In this document: positions 44,870 through 56,380 of the stretch, piece after piece
Layout of the letters: every line of letters begins with the position of its first letter
Position numbering within the stretch: the first letter of the stretch is position 1
Origin: Ottelia alismoides
Lineage: Eukaryota > Streptophyta > Magnoliopsida > Alismatales > Hydrocharitaceae
NCBI GenBank assembly: GCA_037367405.1
Contig: JAZKJV010010617.1
Span: forward strand, 1-64,000
Direction: 5' to 3'
Length of the DNA stretch: 64,000 nucleotides
The notes under the pieces: model-generated
What the model was told of the DNA's origin: nothing
What the model saw: only the letters and a program-made list of their open reading frames with translations
Database searches by the model: none
Translations under genes and position numbers: made by a program

Positions 44870-46309
44870 TTGAGGAGATTTCCCGACCACAGACTTCCAC
44901 TGACAGACCTTATTGAGATCTCCATGCAGGGGATGACCGCAGAGCAGATAGCACTGGTGATTACCACATGTGGTGGTCCACACCGCAGTTCCGACGTTCA
45001 CTTACTGGATACCATCTCGAGCTTACTTTCACAGAGACCATCTTCACGAGATGCCGTAATTGGAACAACACATGCGAATGATGCAGTGCTAGTGCAGTGT
45101 GTCACATTACACGAGGATATAGCTTCTACACATCAGCCGGAGCTCTTGGATTGTGCAACATCACAGAGTACAGAGGAGATGACTACTACAGTGGAGGTTC
45201 TGACCCAGTGTCTACTCGAGTTCCCGTTGGTCTCCCAGCTTGAGTTCGAGGCAGCCCCAGAGTTTTCAGTCGACGATTCTTGGATATCAGATCTTCTAAT
45301 ACTCCAGGAGCAGGAGGAGCCCCTGTTTTTACAGCCATTGATTCAAACACTTCAGTGTCCAGTCTTGGAGGAGTCAGATTCTTTTCTACAGAGACACTTC
45401 TCGGAGTCCGACAGATATCATGACTCAGCCCAGCAACCACAGTTTGATATGGGACACCACATTGAGAGACCAGACACAGATAATCCCGTATTTGAGCCTT
45501 TTGTCCTCCACTTTGACAAGACAGACACACTTGCTGAGAACCAGTTGGCAACCAGCATGGCCGTAGAGCAAGGATCAACCGCAGACACATTGCCAGCCTC
45601 CGCGATGTTGACCAGTACCTTCTCCTGCTTCCAGATTGTCGAGAGCCACACTTCAGATGATGATGTAGCCTGGTGCACAGAGTGGATGCTTGACAGCAGC
45701 ACAGATGCCCTTATAGATCCTGATCCTCTATTTCTCACCTCTAATCTAGCATTCCTCCCCGAGGGTTATCTGCGGGAGGATGCCGCACTCGATGAGTACT
45801 CGGTTTCACCTGCTGAGAGTGTATCCGATCTGGCGGATCACGAAACCGAGTCTTTTGATCCTTCTGATTCTAAGTCATCTCACCTCGACAACCTTCGCGA
45901 GGATGAGCCCATCTTGGAGATATTCGATGATCTGCCCAATTTGCTTTTACTTCATGCATTGGATATCAGTTTTCTTAGAGAGTCTCCTGATCTTGACTGT
46001 CCACACCTTCTTGAGACACTGATCAACGTGGAGGATTCCATGACTGATCCATCCTTCTCCATGTTTGACTTTCTCGGCTCTACTATTCCACTCCAGTCTG
46101 ATTCCGAGACGATGATTTCTTTTGTGCTACCGGATCTTGATCACTTACTTCCATATCCTTGGCCGGTAGTAGACACCCGCCTAATTGCCTGCCTGGGTGT
46201 CATACTTTACACTTTTGAGTTTGTCGCTGTTCTCATACCGAGACTACGACGACAGTATGGCATTCGCCTTGCAGATGCCGTCCTGAACCTTGACACAAGA
46301 TTATCCTAG
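44870..46309 (+). CDS. Gag tail fused to a long acidic frame with one membrane-like segment (479 codons)
   Basis: The first 35 or so codons continue gag (RRFPDHRLPLTDLIEISMQG). Same-frame similarity starts a little upstream (about 44847) but a TAG at 44832 blocks it. The rest is rich in Asp, Glu, Ser and Leu, with no zinc knuckle, protease, reverse transcriptase or integrase motif. Near residues 440-465 a hydrophobic stretch (LIACLGVILYTFEFVAVLI) is followed by the basic RLRRQYG, as in a single-pass membrane anchor. About 22 stops would be expected by chance in 479 random codons, so the frame was probably under selection until recently. It could be an env-like protein, as Athila-type elements have one, or a captured frame. 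I do not assign a function. Confidence 0.6.
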   Translation: MRRFPDHRLPLTDLIEISMQGMTAEQIALVITTCGGPHRSSDVHLLDTISSLLSQRPSSRDAVIGTTHANDAVLVQCVTLHEDIASTHQPELLDCATSQSTEEMTTTVEVLTQCLLEFPLVSQLEFEAAPEFSVDDSWISDLLILQEQEEPLFLQPLIQTLQCPVLEESDSFLQRHFSESDRYHDSAQQPQFDMGHHIERPDTDNPVFEPFVLHFDKTDTLAENQLATSMAVEQGSTADTLPASAMLTSTFSCFQIVESHTSDDDVAWCTEWMLDSSTDALIDPDPLFLTSNLAFLPEGYLREDAALDEYSVSPAESVSDLADHETESFDPSDSKSSHLDNLREDEPILEIFDDLPNLLLLHALDISFLRESPDLDCPHLLETLINVEDSMTDPSFSMFDFLGSTIPLQSDSETMISFVLPDLDHLLPYPWPVVDTRLIACLGVILYTFEFVAVLIPRLRRQYGIRLADAVLNLDTRLS

Positions 46310-46346
46310 CCTTTGCGCCCAGCTAGTGGCGTAAAACCTAGCGCTT

Positions 46347-46364
46347 GTTGAGAGGCACCTCAAC
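46347..46364 (+). other. Hairpin GTTGAG-AGGCAC-CTCAAC
   Basis: Perfect 6-bp stem with a 6-nt loop, preceded by TAGCGCTT, 38 bases after the acidic frame. I recall a similar hairpin (GTTGGG, loop AGGCAA, CCCAAC) after pol in many plant Athila elements; the arm change here keeps pairing. Confidence 0.6.
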
Positions 46365-46460
46365 ATTGTACCCTTTTGTATATACATGTTTCGTCTTAGT
46401 TTGATCTTTCTTTCTTCCGTGTTTATTTTCACCCCAGGTCTCGCTTAGTATTATCTTTGT

Positions 46461-46930
46461 TATACTTAGGATATCCCTCATCCTAAGTATAGGGGGTGGA
46501 AACACCGGGTTGTTCCTTTCGTTCTGTTTCATCACTTCTGTTGTTGCCTATACTTAAGGATTCTTCACCATAAGTATAGGGGGAGTGATGCCATCCTATC
46601 TTGTATATACTTGATTTTCTTCGTGTCTTTCTACCCCTGTTTTGCTGCCTATACTTAGGGATATTTCACCCTAAGTATGGGGGGGGGGGTAGAACCTGTA
46701 CATCCTTCACTCGGATTTCCCTTCATGTACAGCTTGCTATACTTAGGATTACTTGATCCTAAGTATAGGGGGAAACACCGAGTTCTCTTCATTCTATTCA
46801 TTGATTCGTCTTTGTATATAGCCATTCCTTTTCACTTCCCTATACTAAGCATGAGTTATGTCTTATTCATCGCTCTTGATCACTCTGAGGACATCGTTCG
46901 AGCTAAGTATACGGGTATGTGTATATATTT
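46461..46930 (+). repeat. Hairpin/G-tract cassette array (element D)
   Basis: Cassette 1: TATACTTAGGAT (46461-46472), ATCCTAAGTATA (46480-46491), five G. Cassette 2: TATACTTA (46549-46556), TAAGTATA (46571-46578), five G. Cassette 3: TATACTTAGGG (46650-46660), CCCTAAGTAT (46669-46678), then eleven G (46679-46689). Cassette 4: TATACTTAGGAT (46738-46749), ATCCTAAGTATA (46756-46767), five G. A degenerate fifth unit with GAGGACAT and GCTAAGTATACGGG lies at about 46840-46920. Confidence 0.85.
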
Positions 46931-48478
46931 CATATATACTTTAGCCATAACTCGTACTTTGTGTGAGTGTTGTTAATAAATAAAAATGGCTAAAAACCCA
47001 AAAATCCATAAAAATTAAAAAAATCCTTGTAAATAAACATTCTTTTATTGCACATACATAGCTATTGTACAAATTATCTTTGTAAAAATGTTTGTAAAAA
47101 CTTTTTGTGTAAATATAGTGTAAATATTTTCATATAAAAACTATGTATATAGTACAAAATTTTTGTAAAATGTTTTGAAAATAAAAAGTTTGCAAAAACC
47201 TTGTGTAAATTTGTGTAATATTTTGCAGAACTTGCATTCATGCATACATTCATGGTTTCAAAACATTTTTCAAAAATTTTGCACATGTGTAAATAGTTTG
47301 TAAATTGCATCTTTGTAAATACTTGTATAGTTTTTCCTGGATCATAGTTGACATTTAAACTAACCTGGAATTAAATTGGAAAATGGAGCTTGATTAAGAT
47401 CTTAATCCACCTAATTATAAGAGGAACCTTATAGGGCTTAGGGTTAAGGCTTTTCAGGTCCATTGGGACTTAATTCTTTGAGTCCACTAGGCTATGATCA
47501 CATGTCATCTCAATGAGCCTAAGTAGAGCACTTAACAACACACGCATGACTCTCAGAGATAATGGCTTTACTTGCACCAGCACTTTGCACCTAGCTCTCC
47601 ACGGATGAGGTGGTGAGGAGGCAGTTTCCTTTGGCTTGGGGTAGCATATGAGGGTAGTACGTCTAGTCGGAACCTCTCTTCTTCTTATAGTGAAGGAAGT
47701 GCGTCTCAACTTGGTCTGGTGGTTATGAAGTCTAAAGATAGAAGCCGTGGGTTGCAATAAAGCTTCAAAAGAGGGATAGTCTACTGGCTCAAGAGGAAAA
47801 ACTCCTTGTATCTATGTTGCACCATGTAGATATGATGTACAGATGCACACAAAAAAATGTGTAAAAAGAAAAGAACTCCAAAAAAATGGTGGGTCGGATT
47901 GAAAATTTAATAATTCCACCGGAGTGTATATAGTCAAATAAAGAAAAAGCTTATGGTATACATGTTCCATCTCATATAGCTTGCAGCGGGAGACTCAGCT
48001 ACACTGGTTAGAGCTCCCAAGGATACATGGCTACACTGGCCATGGTCCATTCTCTTCTCCCCCCTCTTCTTGAGCCGGTTACACGTGAACTTAGAAGGGA
48101 ATACCCCGCTTCTCGAGGAAAGAGTTACTAGACCGAGGCATTAGAGTTACCAGGTTAAGGGAGGTTGTTTCTTTGTTACTTCTGGAGTGGGGAGCCACAT
48201 ATCACTTACACCGTACAAGGAAAGATTCATGGTCATTAGAGTTTGTGTATGTAGACTTGTTCTGATCTGGATTGTTGAGGAGTCTTAAATATAGATTAGT
48301 GAATTTTAGAGGTTGTTAAGTTTTAAACTTAAGTCTAAATAAGGTTCCGACAAATTAATAATCCAAAGGTCTGACGAGCTCCATATTTCAATTTAATGAA
48401 GGAAAGTTTAATAATCAACCTTGATTTCTCCTTTTTTTCTTCGTCCTTTTTCTTTTTCACTTCTTTTTCAAATAAGTG
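46931..48478 (+). other. Element D 3' untranslated-like region
   Basis: An AT-rich part (46970-47340) is followed by sequence shared with element C (35700-36700). No conserved frame was found; 47074-47310 and 47470-47757 on the minus strand look incidental. Confidence 0.6.
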
Positions 48479-48514
48479 TTTGCTAAGGGACTAGCAAAGT
48501 TAAGTATAGGGGGG
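48479..48514 (+). promoter_or_regulatory. Polypurine tract with stem-loop (element D)
   Basis: Arms TTTGCTA (48479-48485) and TAGCAAA (48492-48498) around AGGGAC, then TTAAGTATA and six G abutting the LTR. Confidence 0.8.
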
Positions 48515-51500
48515 TGATGAATACCCATTCATCACTCTTTATTCTTTTATTTTAGATACAAAACCTCTGCAAAACACATGTATATTCATGAAAATAGAAC
48601 AAGTTACCATCTTGCATGCATTGTGTAAATATGCATAATTAGCATGTTTTTGTGCATAAATAAAAGAATAAAGAAATAAAAGAAAAAGAGGGAGATATTT
48701 AGAATAAATATTGAGCGACCTAATCCCAAGGGAGGGCTCAGCATGGGCCTGACTGCAAAAACCCCAAGTAGAGAGAGATAGGGAAGCTCATATGTGTACA
48801 TGTACCTATGTAAATAAATAAAAAAGTATTTTCCTGTAAATAAAAATGTGTGTTTATTTATCTGTATTTATTTGTATATATAAAATTAAAGTAAAAATAG
48901 GAAAATTAAAAGAAAAATAAAAAGAAATAAAATTCCTTCATCATTGTATATATATACCATGTACATAGAACCACACATCTATTTATTTTTCCTTTGTAAA
49001 TAATTAATAAAAATCTAACAAAAGTATTTTCAAATTCCACATTCCATGATGTAAGTAAATAAAAAAAATTAGAAAAATAAAAATAAAAAGGAATAAAATA
49101 AAAATCCAAATTCACCTTGTATATATACCATATAAATATATGTATATACCTATTTATTTACTCTATGTAAATAATTAATAAAAATAAAATAAAATTACCC
49201 TATTATTCCACATTTTATTCTACAAATAAATAAAATATAAAATTGGAATAAATGTTTAAAAATAAATAATTAAAAATCAAAAATAAAAAATACATATGTA
49301 TATACCTGTATATAATAATAATATTTTGTAAATACCTAAATTATATTTCAAAAAAATAGATAAAAACCACTAAAAAATTATTTGAAGATAAATAAACATT
49401 TTTCATGTTTTAAGTTTTTCTAAAATAAGTCATTTTTTATTTTTAAATGAATTTCCAAGTATTTAAGAAAAGCTGGCCTGTGATTGTTCCACGGGGGATT
49501 GTTGACACCCGGTCAACTCTCCCCCGCGGACCCTCTTCCTCTCGAATCGGGCGACCGACCCGATTTCTCGGATTTTTCCTCATCTGACCCGACCACCAGC
49601 TCCTGAAACCCCGGGTCCTACTCAAAGTCCCTGCATCCGAGACCCTCGCCCGACATTTTTCCTAGGGGTCTGTGCTTCACCAAGCCGTACCCGTCGCCTT
49701 CTTCTCGGACCTGCAGGACTATTTAGCTCCACCTCCGCCGCACTATTCACGATATCTTTGGCATTCCCCCTCGACGCCAGTGACCTCCTCTTCTTCGCCA
49801 GAGTAACAACAGCGCAGAGGAGGGTAGCAGCGAGGCCCGGGCAGCTGGGAACCATCAATCCGGCGATGACCACCGCCGTGCGCCGTCGTGAGGTGCGCTC
49901 AGCCTCGGGACGCGACGCCCCCTTGAGGCCATGACCCCCTGAGCTCCCTGAGCTCCAGCACAGTCGACTTCACCCACCAGGTAGCTTCTTTAACTTGTAG
50001 GATAGCTTAATTTTAGGTTTCCCCCAATTCCACTCATTTCGCTCCGCCGCCACCATTCAACTTCTCCGACTACCCATTTGTCATCCCGACCACGCCACCA
50101 CCTTCGCCATACTCCTCTCCACCTTCTTCACCCAGCCAACCCCCCTGACTCGCCCCGGAGCAGGTCCTCCACTCTCCTCTGCCGTCGCATCGCCGGAGGG
50201 TGCCGCCCCAACCCATTTAGTCACCCATTACACCTCTAACCAGGTCGAGGCAATTTGCCCTCGACCGAGATTGCTTTGGTGCCACTGTGCAGGTCAACTG
50301 ACCTCATGAGGGAGGTCGAGTCATTTGGGAACCCGAGCTCCGAGCATCCTCGTCACCGGAGCGTCTCCGACGTCTCCAGCCTCAGCAGAGGTATCCATTA
50401 GTTGCGGACCACAAAGGCAAAGCTCTTCCACACCTCAGCAGCTCAGGAGGAGGTCTCCACCGCGTGCATTGAGCCGGCAAAACTCGCCGGTGTTAAGTTC
50501 TTGGAGAACCTCTAGTCGTCGTCCGATCAATCACCTGCTCCAGATCTGATCAGAGCTGTCTATTCACGAGCATCCTTCACCGTCGATCCATCTGGGAGTC
50601 AATCCGGACCATCCATCCACGGAAGGGTTTTTCAGCTACCAGCCACCATTAGATCTTCCACGTGGAGAATCCTCGAGCATCGATCGCGCGAAGAGGCGCC
50701 TGCTACTTCCAACCGCCCGATCATCCACGTGGCGTTGCCTCAGCCGTCCGTGTTAATAAAGGGTAACTTTCCTATAGGCCCTTGTATGTTTTGCTATTTC
50801 AATTAGGACATGTAAATATGTTAATAGTTGTTTTTAATTTGGTTAAATTGCACTCTGGACCTGGATGTTTATCGTATTTGCATATCAGTCCCTATGTGTG
50901 TGAACCACGTGCATCGACATGTGAGGGTATGGGCTTTTTACACTTTCCGTCCTGTAGTTCTTGGATGTTAATGTTTGCATGTTTATAAATAGAATTTACA
51001 GTTAAACCCCTCTGTGTCTGGGTCACGTGTTTCACGCGTGCACGTTGGGCTTTTTGCATGTTTGGCCCCTGAGCTTTCTTGTCGTGTTATTTGTTGGTCC
51101 ATGGAATTATTTTTCATTGCATTTAGGTCCCTGTGTACTGTGAGCCTCTATTTTAATTAAAAAAATAGCAAATTAAACCCAAATTACGTGAAATTTGGAT
51201 TTGTGTAAAAATTTCCCAAATTTTTGGGTGCATTTTTTAGGCTTTTTCATATTTTTAAAAATTCAAAAACAATTGTTTTTGTGTCTGACCAGTTTAGAAA
51301 ATCATAAAAAAAATATAAAAACTCGTTTAAAAATTCTAAAAAAATTAAGTTTTTTTGCTTTTGTTGTGTTTGATTTTCTATGCATTTTTGGTTATTTTTA
51401 GATACACAAAAACCTTAAAAATTAAAAAACCCTTAAAAATTATAAAAATTCTAAAAAATTGTAGAAAACTCCAAAAATAATAAACTCTTTTTCTTACTTT

Positions 51501-52087
51501 CCTTTTTGTTTCTATTTTTCATAAAAATTACCTTCAGGCTTTTACAGATCAATTTGATATTTTAAATTGATCTTTCAATCCTGACTGGATAACAGCCTTC
51601 TGTTTTCGCCTTCTTTGATTTTTAGAAAATTCTACAAAATTTGGAAAAATCTCAAAAAATCACCAAAAACAGTAAAAAATCTAAAAAATATAAAAATATT
51701 TTTGTTTGAATTTTTGGACCATTTTTGAGTGTTTAAAAAAATCACTGAGTGTGCTTGTTTCTTGCCTTTTTTTATTTCTCTTCATAATTAAAAATCCAAA
51801 AATAATATAAAAATAATTAAAAATACCAAAAATACTTGTGTTTTCTTCTTTGACTACTTTGTAGGCTGCAAGGTCAATTCGTGCTGCCTGAGTCCGACCC
51901 TGGGTGCTACACCAGGCTAATCTCATAGCCAGGGCCACTATTTTTACTTTTATTATTTTATCTTGTTGTTTGGTGGTATGCTCTTTATTTTTCTTGATTG
52001 AGTGATTGATCTCCGAGATTCAGGTCACAACGACCCTAGTTCTATTATATTCACCCGAGTCTTGGTGAGATTTTTTTTCGATCATCA
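48515..52087 (+). repeat. Element D 3' LTR
   Basis: Full-length match to the 5' LTR. It keeps the original TG start, contains the intron-like unit at 49981-50292, and ends ATCATCA before AATTA. Confidence 0.92.
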
Positions 52088-52092
52088 AATTA

Positions 52093-52874
52093 CTATCCAA
52101 ATTTCATCTAAATTGGAGTTATCTTGAGCATAAAATAAATTATAGAGTAATTTCTTTAATTGATTTTCAATTAAATCCACAATTTTTTGCAAAATGTCAA
52201 CTCAGTTGGATTTTTTTATTAAGATATCTATTTGAGATAATTTTTCTTCTGGATAATTTAATTTCATGGATTTATTAGAAATTAAAAACTCACAGTCGCT
52301 CTGTTTTCAGTAAAAAATCATAAAAAATCAATTTTATCGGAAAAATCCAAAAATATTACTGAAGCTTCACTTCATCATGTTTCATTAATAGTACATTTTT
52401 CATAATGTTTGTATATCATTTGCATGAACAATTGCATTAAACCCCCAAAATGTTTGTGTTTTCATGTGTGCATCCAAAAAGTCCAAAAAATACAATTTGC
52501 ATTCAACATTGGATTAGATTTTTAGGGGAAATATAAATTTTCTATATTGAATTTATTTAAAATTAATTTGGCTAAGTGTATTGTTTTCTTAATAACCTGG
52601 CTCAATCGTATTTGTGCATTTTCATTGCGTAAAAAAACTACAAAAAATCCGCTTGGAAAACTGTGAGCTAATTAATCTAACTTGATCAGAAGTTGTTCCT
52701 TTGCCTCTTTGAGTCGACCCTGGGTCTTGCATGGTTACAAATACATCAAACTGTTTAATATTTAATTCTTCGATTCATTGATTCGTGTGGATATTTTTTT
52801 GATCGATCCTGATTGCCCGACTACAACAAATGCGACACACATATTAAATTAAAAGGGTATATTCAGGTTTATCA
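52093..52874 (+). repeat. Element C 3' LTR, second part
   Basis: It continues the 5' LTR match (30170-30969) and ends GGTTTATCA, followed by GCCAT, the second TSD copy. Confidence 0.88.
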
Positions 52875-53351
52875 GCCATCCATTATGGAGCCCTAGAGAG
52901 AGTCGCTCTCATCGCAACATCGTCGTTATGCTACCAGACTATTTTCTCGTGGATCTCTGTCTCCTTTGATGTGCCTCGCTCATGGAGAAGACATCAGATT
53001 TTGTGTGAAGAGATCAGGATATTCACCACTTGGATCATCAACATGGATTATGAAAAGCACACATTTCATCAACGTGCTTGCCAGCGTCTCCCCTGTCGGA
53101 TAGGACTTGAGACAGAAGGTCTCTTTTTTTAGAGACTCGATCGCAACAACGCTTCAAGAGGCAACCCTAATACTTGCTTGTGGTTTAGATGAAATGATCC
53201 GAGAAGTGTTCTTGGATCATGTGGTTTCGTCGCATCAAATTTTTTAAAATTCCTCATCCCCAAGAAACTAGTGCGACTAGTCGCTCCCGATCGCATATGA
53301 TGCGATCGTCATGCTTCTGTGATGCTCTTAAGGATCTCACCATATCCTTCA
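52875..53351 (+). repeat. Element E 3' LTR, second part
   Basis: It matches 17088-17508 of the 5' LTR. Relative to it, a short extra block is present near 53233-53280. It ends CCTTCA, followed by the TSD ATTGA. Confidence 0.88.
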
Positions 53352-53356
53352 ATTGA

Positions 53357-54020
53357 TTCATCTCTTTTCTCATTAAATAATTTGAAAACCTTATTTCCAC
53401 TTATTCAACAAATGGCGTCGTTCTCAGGGGAACACAATGAAGGTAATTAGTTTTTTTATTTCTTTTAATTCTACTTGTTTGCTTGCTTTATTTCCTGATT
53501 TAGTAAATTCATTTTATTTTTTTTATTTTATCTATATTTTTCATAAATTGTTTTGACACACCTCTTTTTTCACCTTTGTTGCGAGGGTCTAACGATCAAG
53601 AGAAGCAATCTTAGGAGAGACAATGCACCTGAGCAAGGCAGAGAGTGGTTATTGTATACCAATCGGTAGGAGAGAGTGATCGAAAAGGAGCAGGAGACGC
53701 AAAAGATCGGTTGCCTTTTCCTATAAGCTTTAGTTATTTCCTTTTATTTCATTTTATTCTTGCAATTAGTTGTAATAATTTATTAGTGTTTATCCATTTT
53801 TTTGTTTTCTATGGAGTCACTAACTTTCTTTTGGTTGCGCGAGGTCTGCTTTACCAAGTACTAGTACCCTTTGGGGACCACACCACATTTTTTATTTCCA
53901 TTCTTATTTTCTTCATCCATATTTTTTTCTATTCAATTTCTATGATTTGAGTTTTTTGTATTGATTTTTACTTATTTTATGCTTGAGCCCTTAGAATTAG
54001 GTTTCTATAGGGTTGCACTC
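53357..54020 (+). mobile_element. Element F: LTR end, primer site and leader
   Basis: The last 54 bp of the F LTR end CAACA at 53410. The primer site TGGCGTCGTTCTCAGGGGA is at 53413-53431. The leader block GCGAGGGTCTAACGATCAAG (53581 onward) and GCTTGAGCCC.TTAG.ATTAGG (near 53980) match element D at 43130 and 43432. Similarity to D then stops. The 101-codon frame 53645-53950 is hydrophobic and T-driven and I do not call it a gene. The rest of F, including its 3' LTR, is not in the window. Confidence 0.75.
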
Positions 54021-54250
54021 GTTAACTGTTAAGATGGCTGGAGCGTAGTGTCTAACGTTCAATCTTGGAGGAGCCTGCGGTGTCCAACAGCTCGGATTCA
54101 ACAATTATTGTTTCGACCCTCTCTCTGCTCTCCACACTTCACCAATCAAACTAAGACAACAATCAATCCACTATATATATATAGAGAGAGAGAGAGAACA
54201 ATAAAGAATGTTGGGTGAAATTTATTATACTTTACATAAGATGTGTATAA
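54021..54250. other. Unassigned segment with an imperfect internal repeat and TA/GA microsatellite
   Basis: GGAGCGTAGTGTCTAAC (near 54040) and GGAGCCTGCGGTGTCCAAC (near 54072) are similar to each other, spaced about 32 bp. A TA then GA microsatellite is at about 54172-54198. The segment lies between F and the reversed fragment G and belongs clearly to neither. Confidence 0.4.
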
Positions 54251-55980
54251 CAAACAAGTGTAGGGGTCAAACCACCAAGAGTAAGCTATATAGGTATAAT
54301 AATTATTAATTAATAAAAACCAGTAATACTAATAATTAATTTTGTTCTCTTTCTTTTTATTTTTTAGGGATTTAATTATATTAAAATATTTATTTTTTAA
54401 TTGTTCAATTATTTTAATATTTTTTATTTTTTATTTTTTAATTTATTTTTATTTTTTCCATTTTAGATTCTTCTTGTTTTTAAGGTAAAATATATGTTTA
54501 TATATAGTAATTATCATAAGAAAATTATTATATATAATATATGAATAAATAATAAATATAATAAAAATATAGAAATATAATCATGAACACCCCTTTTTAA
54601 TTTTTGAAATTTTTAAATATATTATCTATTTAAAATAAGTTATGCTAATAATTAAGGTTTTATAAGTAATATAATATGTATATGTTATAAAAATTTAAAT
54701 AAACTATATTGTTAAAATTCAGAAAATAAACTATTTTTCTATTTTTAATATTTTCTACATTTTTGTGATATTTATATATTTTTTCTAATTTATGTATTTT
54801 TTATTTATTTAATATGTCAAAATAGTGTATTATAAAAATAGGTCAAGAATTTCTTTGGTATTAAAAAAAGACAAATAGGTTCGAAATATCCCAAAACTAT
54901 TTTAAATATATATTGTGTAATATAAATTACAATATAGAATAGAAAACTATTTTTTGATTTTATGGAATTTTTACTATTTTTGTAGGTTTTTATGTGTTTT
55001 CTTTTATATTGTTTTTATGATTTTTGGTTTGGAGATATATTATATATTAATATATACTATATACTTTTTTTAAAAATTTTAAAGTTATTTTTAATAATTT
55101 GTCTAGGTTTTTATAAGCAAATAAGGAAGCTTTAGCTCCTATTCTATTTTTAGTAAATGGGATAATTACAATAAGAGCCCAAATAAAAATAATGGCATGA
55201 ACAAGCAACAAATCAAGCATGTAACATATTTTTCCCAAAAATTTTAATGTACAAGTGATACTTAATAAAAATAGAGATATAAAGAAATAAGCACACAAGT
55301 TGATATGGGCATTTTTGCAATACAAATATATTACAAGGGTATGCATGCAAATTACCCAAGATTTTACACATAATTTAGAAATTTTAAAACTAAACATTTA
55401 TAAGTAACAGTCACAAGGGCTTTATTGTATTATTCACAAAGTTGCATGTGGCGCAACACATAAGGCACGAGGACCTCTTTGTAATATTCAGGAAGTAAGG
55501 GGGTCCTTCAAAAAATATACAGAAGGTTTTTAAAATTCATAAATATTTACAAGACTGAAGTCTAAATACAAAAAAACATGGGGTTTACTTGAATGTTTAC
55601 CTAAGGGTGCGCCATCCGATGACTATATGCGCTCCACGTGGCTCGATCTGCGGCGGCAAGACAATGCTGCTTCGGTTGCTTTTAACAGCCCATATTAGAT
55701 CTGGGCTATGTCATCGATCTAACGACACTAAATAAGCTTGGATGAGCAATCAAGAACATCTAAGGGGGCAACTTAGGTTGACATTAGCTCTTTCCTTCAG
55801 CCTTTGTTCTCCTCACTGATGGGCTCCTAATCTTCCTGGAGCTACACCACATCTACAAGGACACATGAAGGAGTCCAGACATGCTGGGAAGCAGTCTGGA
55901 GGTCTATGCATTCCAGAGACCTGGATGATGGTTCATATTGTCGATTTCATCTCCAAGTGCTTCATCTTGAGCTACCTCCT
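54251..55980 (-). mobile_element. Element G: reverse-oriented LTR fragment
   Basis: On the minus strand the order resembles a superfamily LTR downstream of its intron: CCACGTGGAGC (55640), GTGTTGCGCCACATGCAAC (55445), a long AT-rich U5, and GGTTTGACCCCTACACTTG near 54270. It is cut at 55980 by element B; the remainder should lie beyond the window. The minus-strand frame 55047-55397 is AT-rich and not a gene. Confidence 0.45.
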
Positions 55981-56380
55981 TGATGAACCTCAGTTTCATC
56001 ATCTTTATTTGTTATAATTAACCCCCTTGCTTAAGGTTTTGTCAATAAATCCCAGTTAATGTTCTGTAATTATCAGAGTCTCAAATAAATTCAAAACCAC
56101 AAAAAAATGGCAAAATGATAATTCGTGGTATTTTTAGACTTAAAAATACCCTCAAAAATATTTCGGGCCTTTGTTTGATTTCATCTCCAGTTTTGGCCAA
56201 CATGAAACTTGTAGATCTCGTCAAGATCTACAACTTTCATGTTTTGAGTTCTCTCAAATTCGGCCATCTAGGCCTTCAAATGTCAACTGGAAGATCGAAT
56301 AAGTCTGATTGGGCCACGTGGCCCATTCTGGGGGCGCCACGTGGCCCGCTACCTCTTGTCTCATCCGCCATCACCCCTGG

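Larger units (their letters stand above)
39388..52087 (+). mobile_element. Element D: Gypsy/Athila-like element with gag and an acidic frame
   Basis: LTRs 39388-42972 and 48515-52087 flank a 5.5-kb internal region, all inside the 3' LTR of C with a perfect TSD AATTA (39383-39387, 52088-52092). LTR divergence is a few percent by eye, lower than in C. The internal region has a primer site, leader, gag capsid frame, a 479-codon acidic frame, four hairpin/G-tract cassettes and a polypurine tract. Protease, reverse transcriptase and integrase are missing, so D is non-autonomous. Confidence 0.92.
27708..52874 (+). mobile_element. Element C: Gypsy/Athila-like element with gag-protease remnants
   Basis: LTRs 27708-30969 and 36758-39387 plus 52093-52874 flank an internal region of 5.8 kb. 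The TSD is GCTGT (27703-27707) and GCCAT (52875-52879). The uninterrupted paralogous site in the 5' LTR of E reads GCCGT, so each copy lost the CpG in a different way. The internal region has a decayed tRNA-Asp-type primer site, gag C-terminal and protease remnants, acidic frames, hairpin/G-tract cassettes and a polypurine tract, but no reverse transcriptase or integrase. The 3' LTR hosts element D. Confidence 0.9.
14928..53351 (+). mobile_element. Element E: old Ty1/Copia retrotransposon, host of nested insertions
   Basis: The two LTRs start TGTTGGA (14928 and 25528). The last ends TTCA at 53351. A perfect TSD ATTGA flanks the whole (14923-14927 and 53352-53356). The primer site fits initiator tRNA-Met and the polypurine tract GTGGGAGA is typical of Copia. 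Pol is a pseudogene with recognisable integrase and reverse transcriptase pieces. The 3' LTR is split by element C. LTRs of about 2.6 kb place it among long-LTR Copia lineages such as Angela or SIRE-like; I cannot decide which. Confidence 0.92.

Noticed and set aside
45186..45738. Minus-strand frames (134 and 106 codons) opposite the acidic frame of D
   Set aside because: They are shadows of the plus-strand frame and match nothing.
53645..53950. 101-codon hydrophobic frame in the F leader as a membrane protein
   Set aside because: The DNA is a T-rich leader aligned with non-coding leader of D, and the frame is not kept there.
55047..55397. 116-codon minus-strand frame with hydrophobic stretches
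   Set aside because: AT-rich U5-like part of the reversed LTR fragment G; low complexity and no family resemblance.
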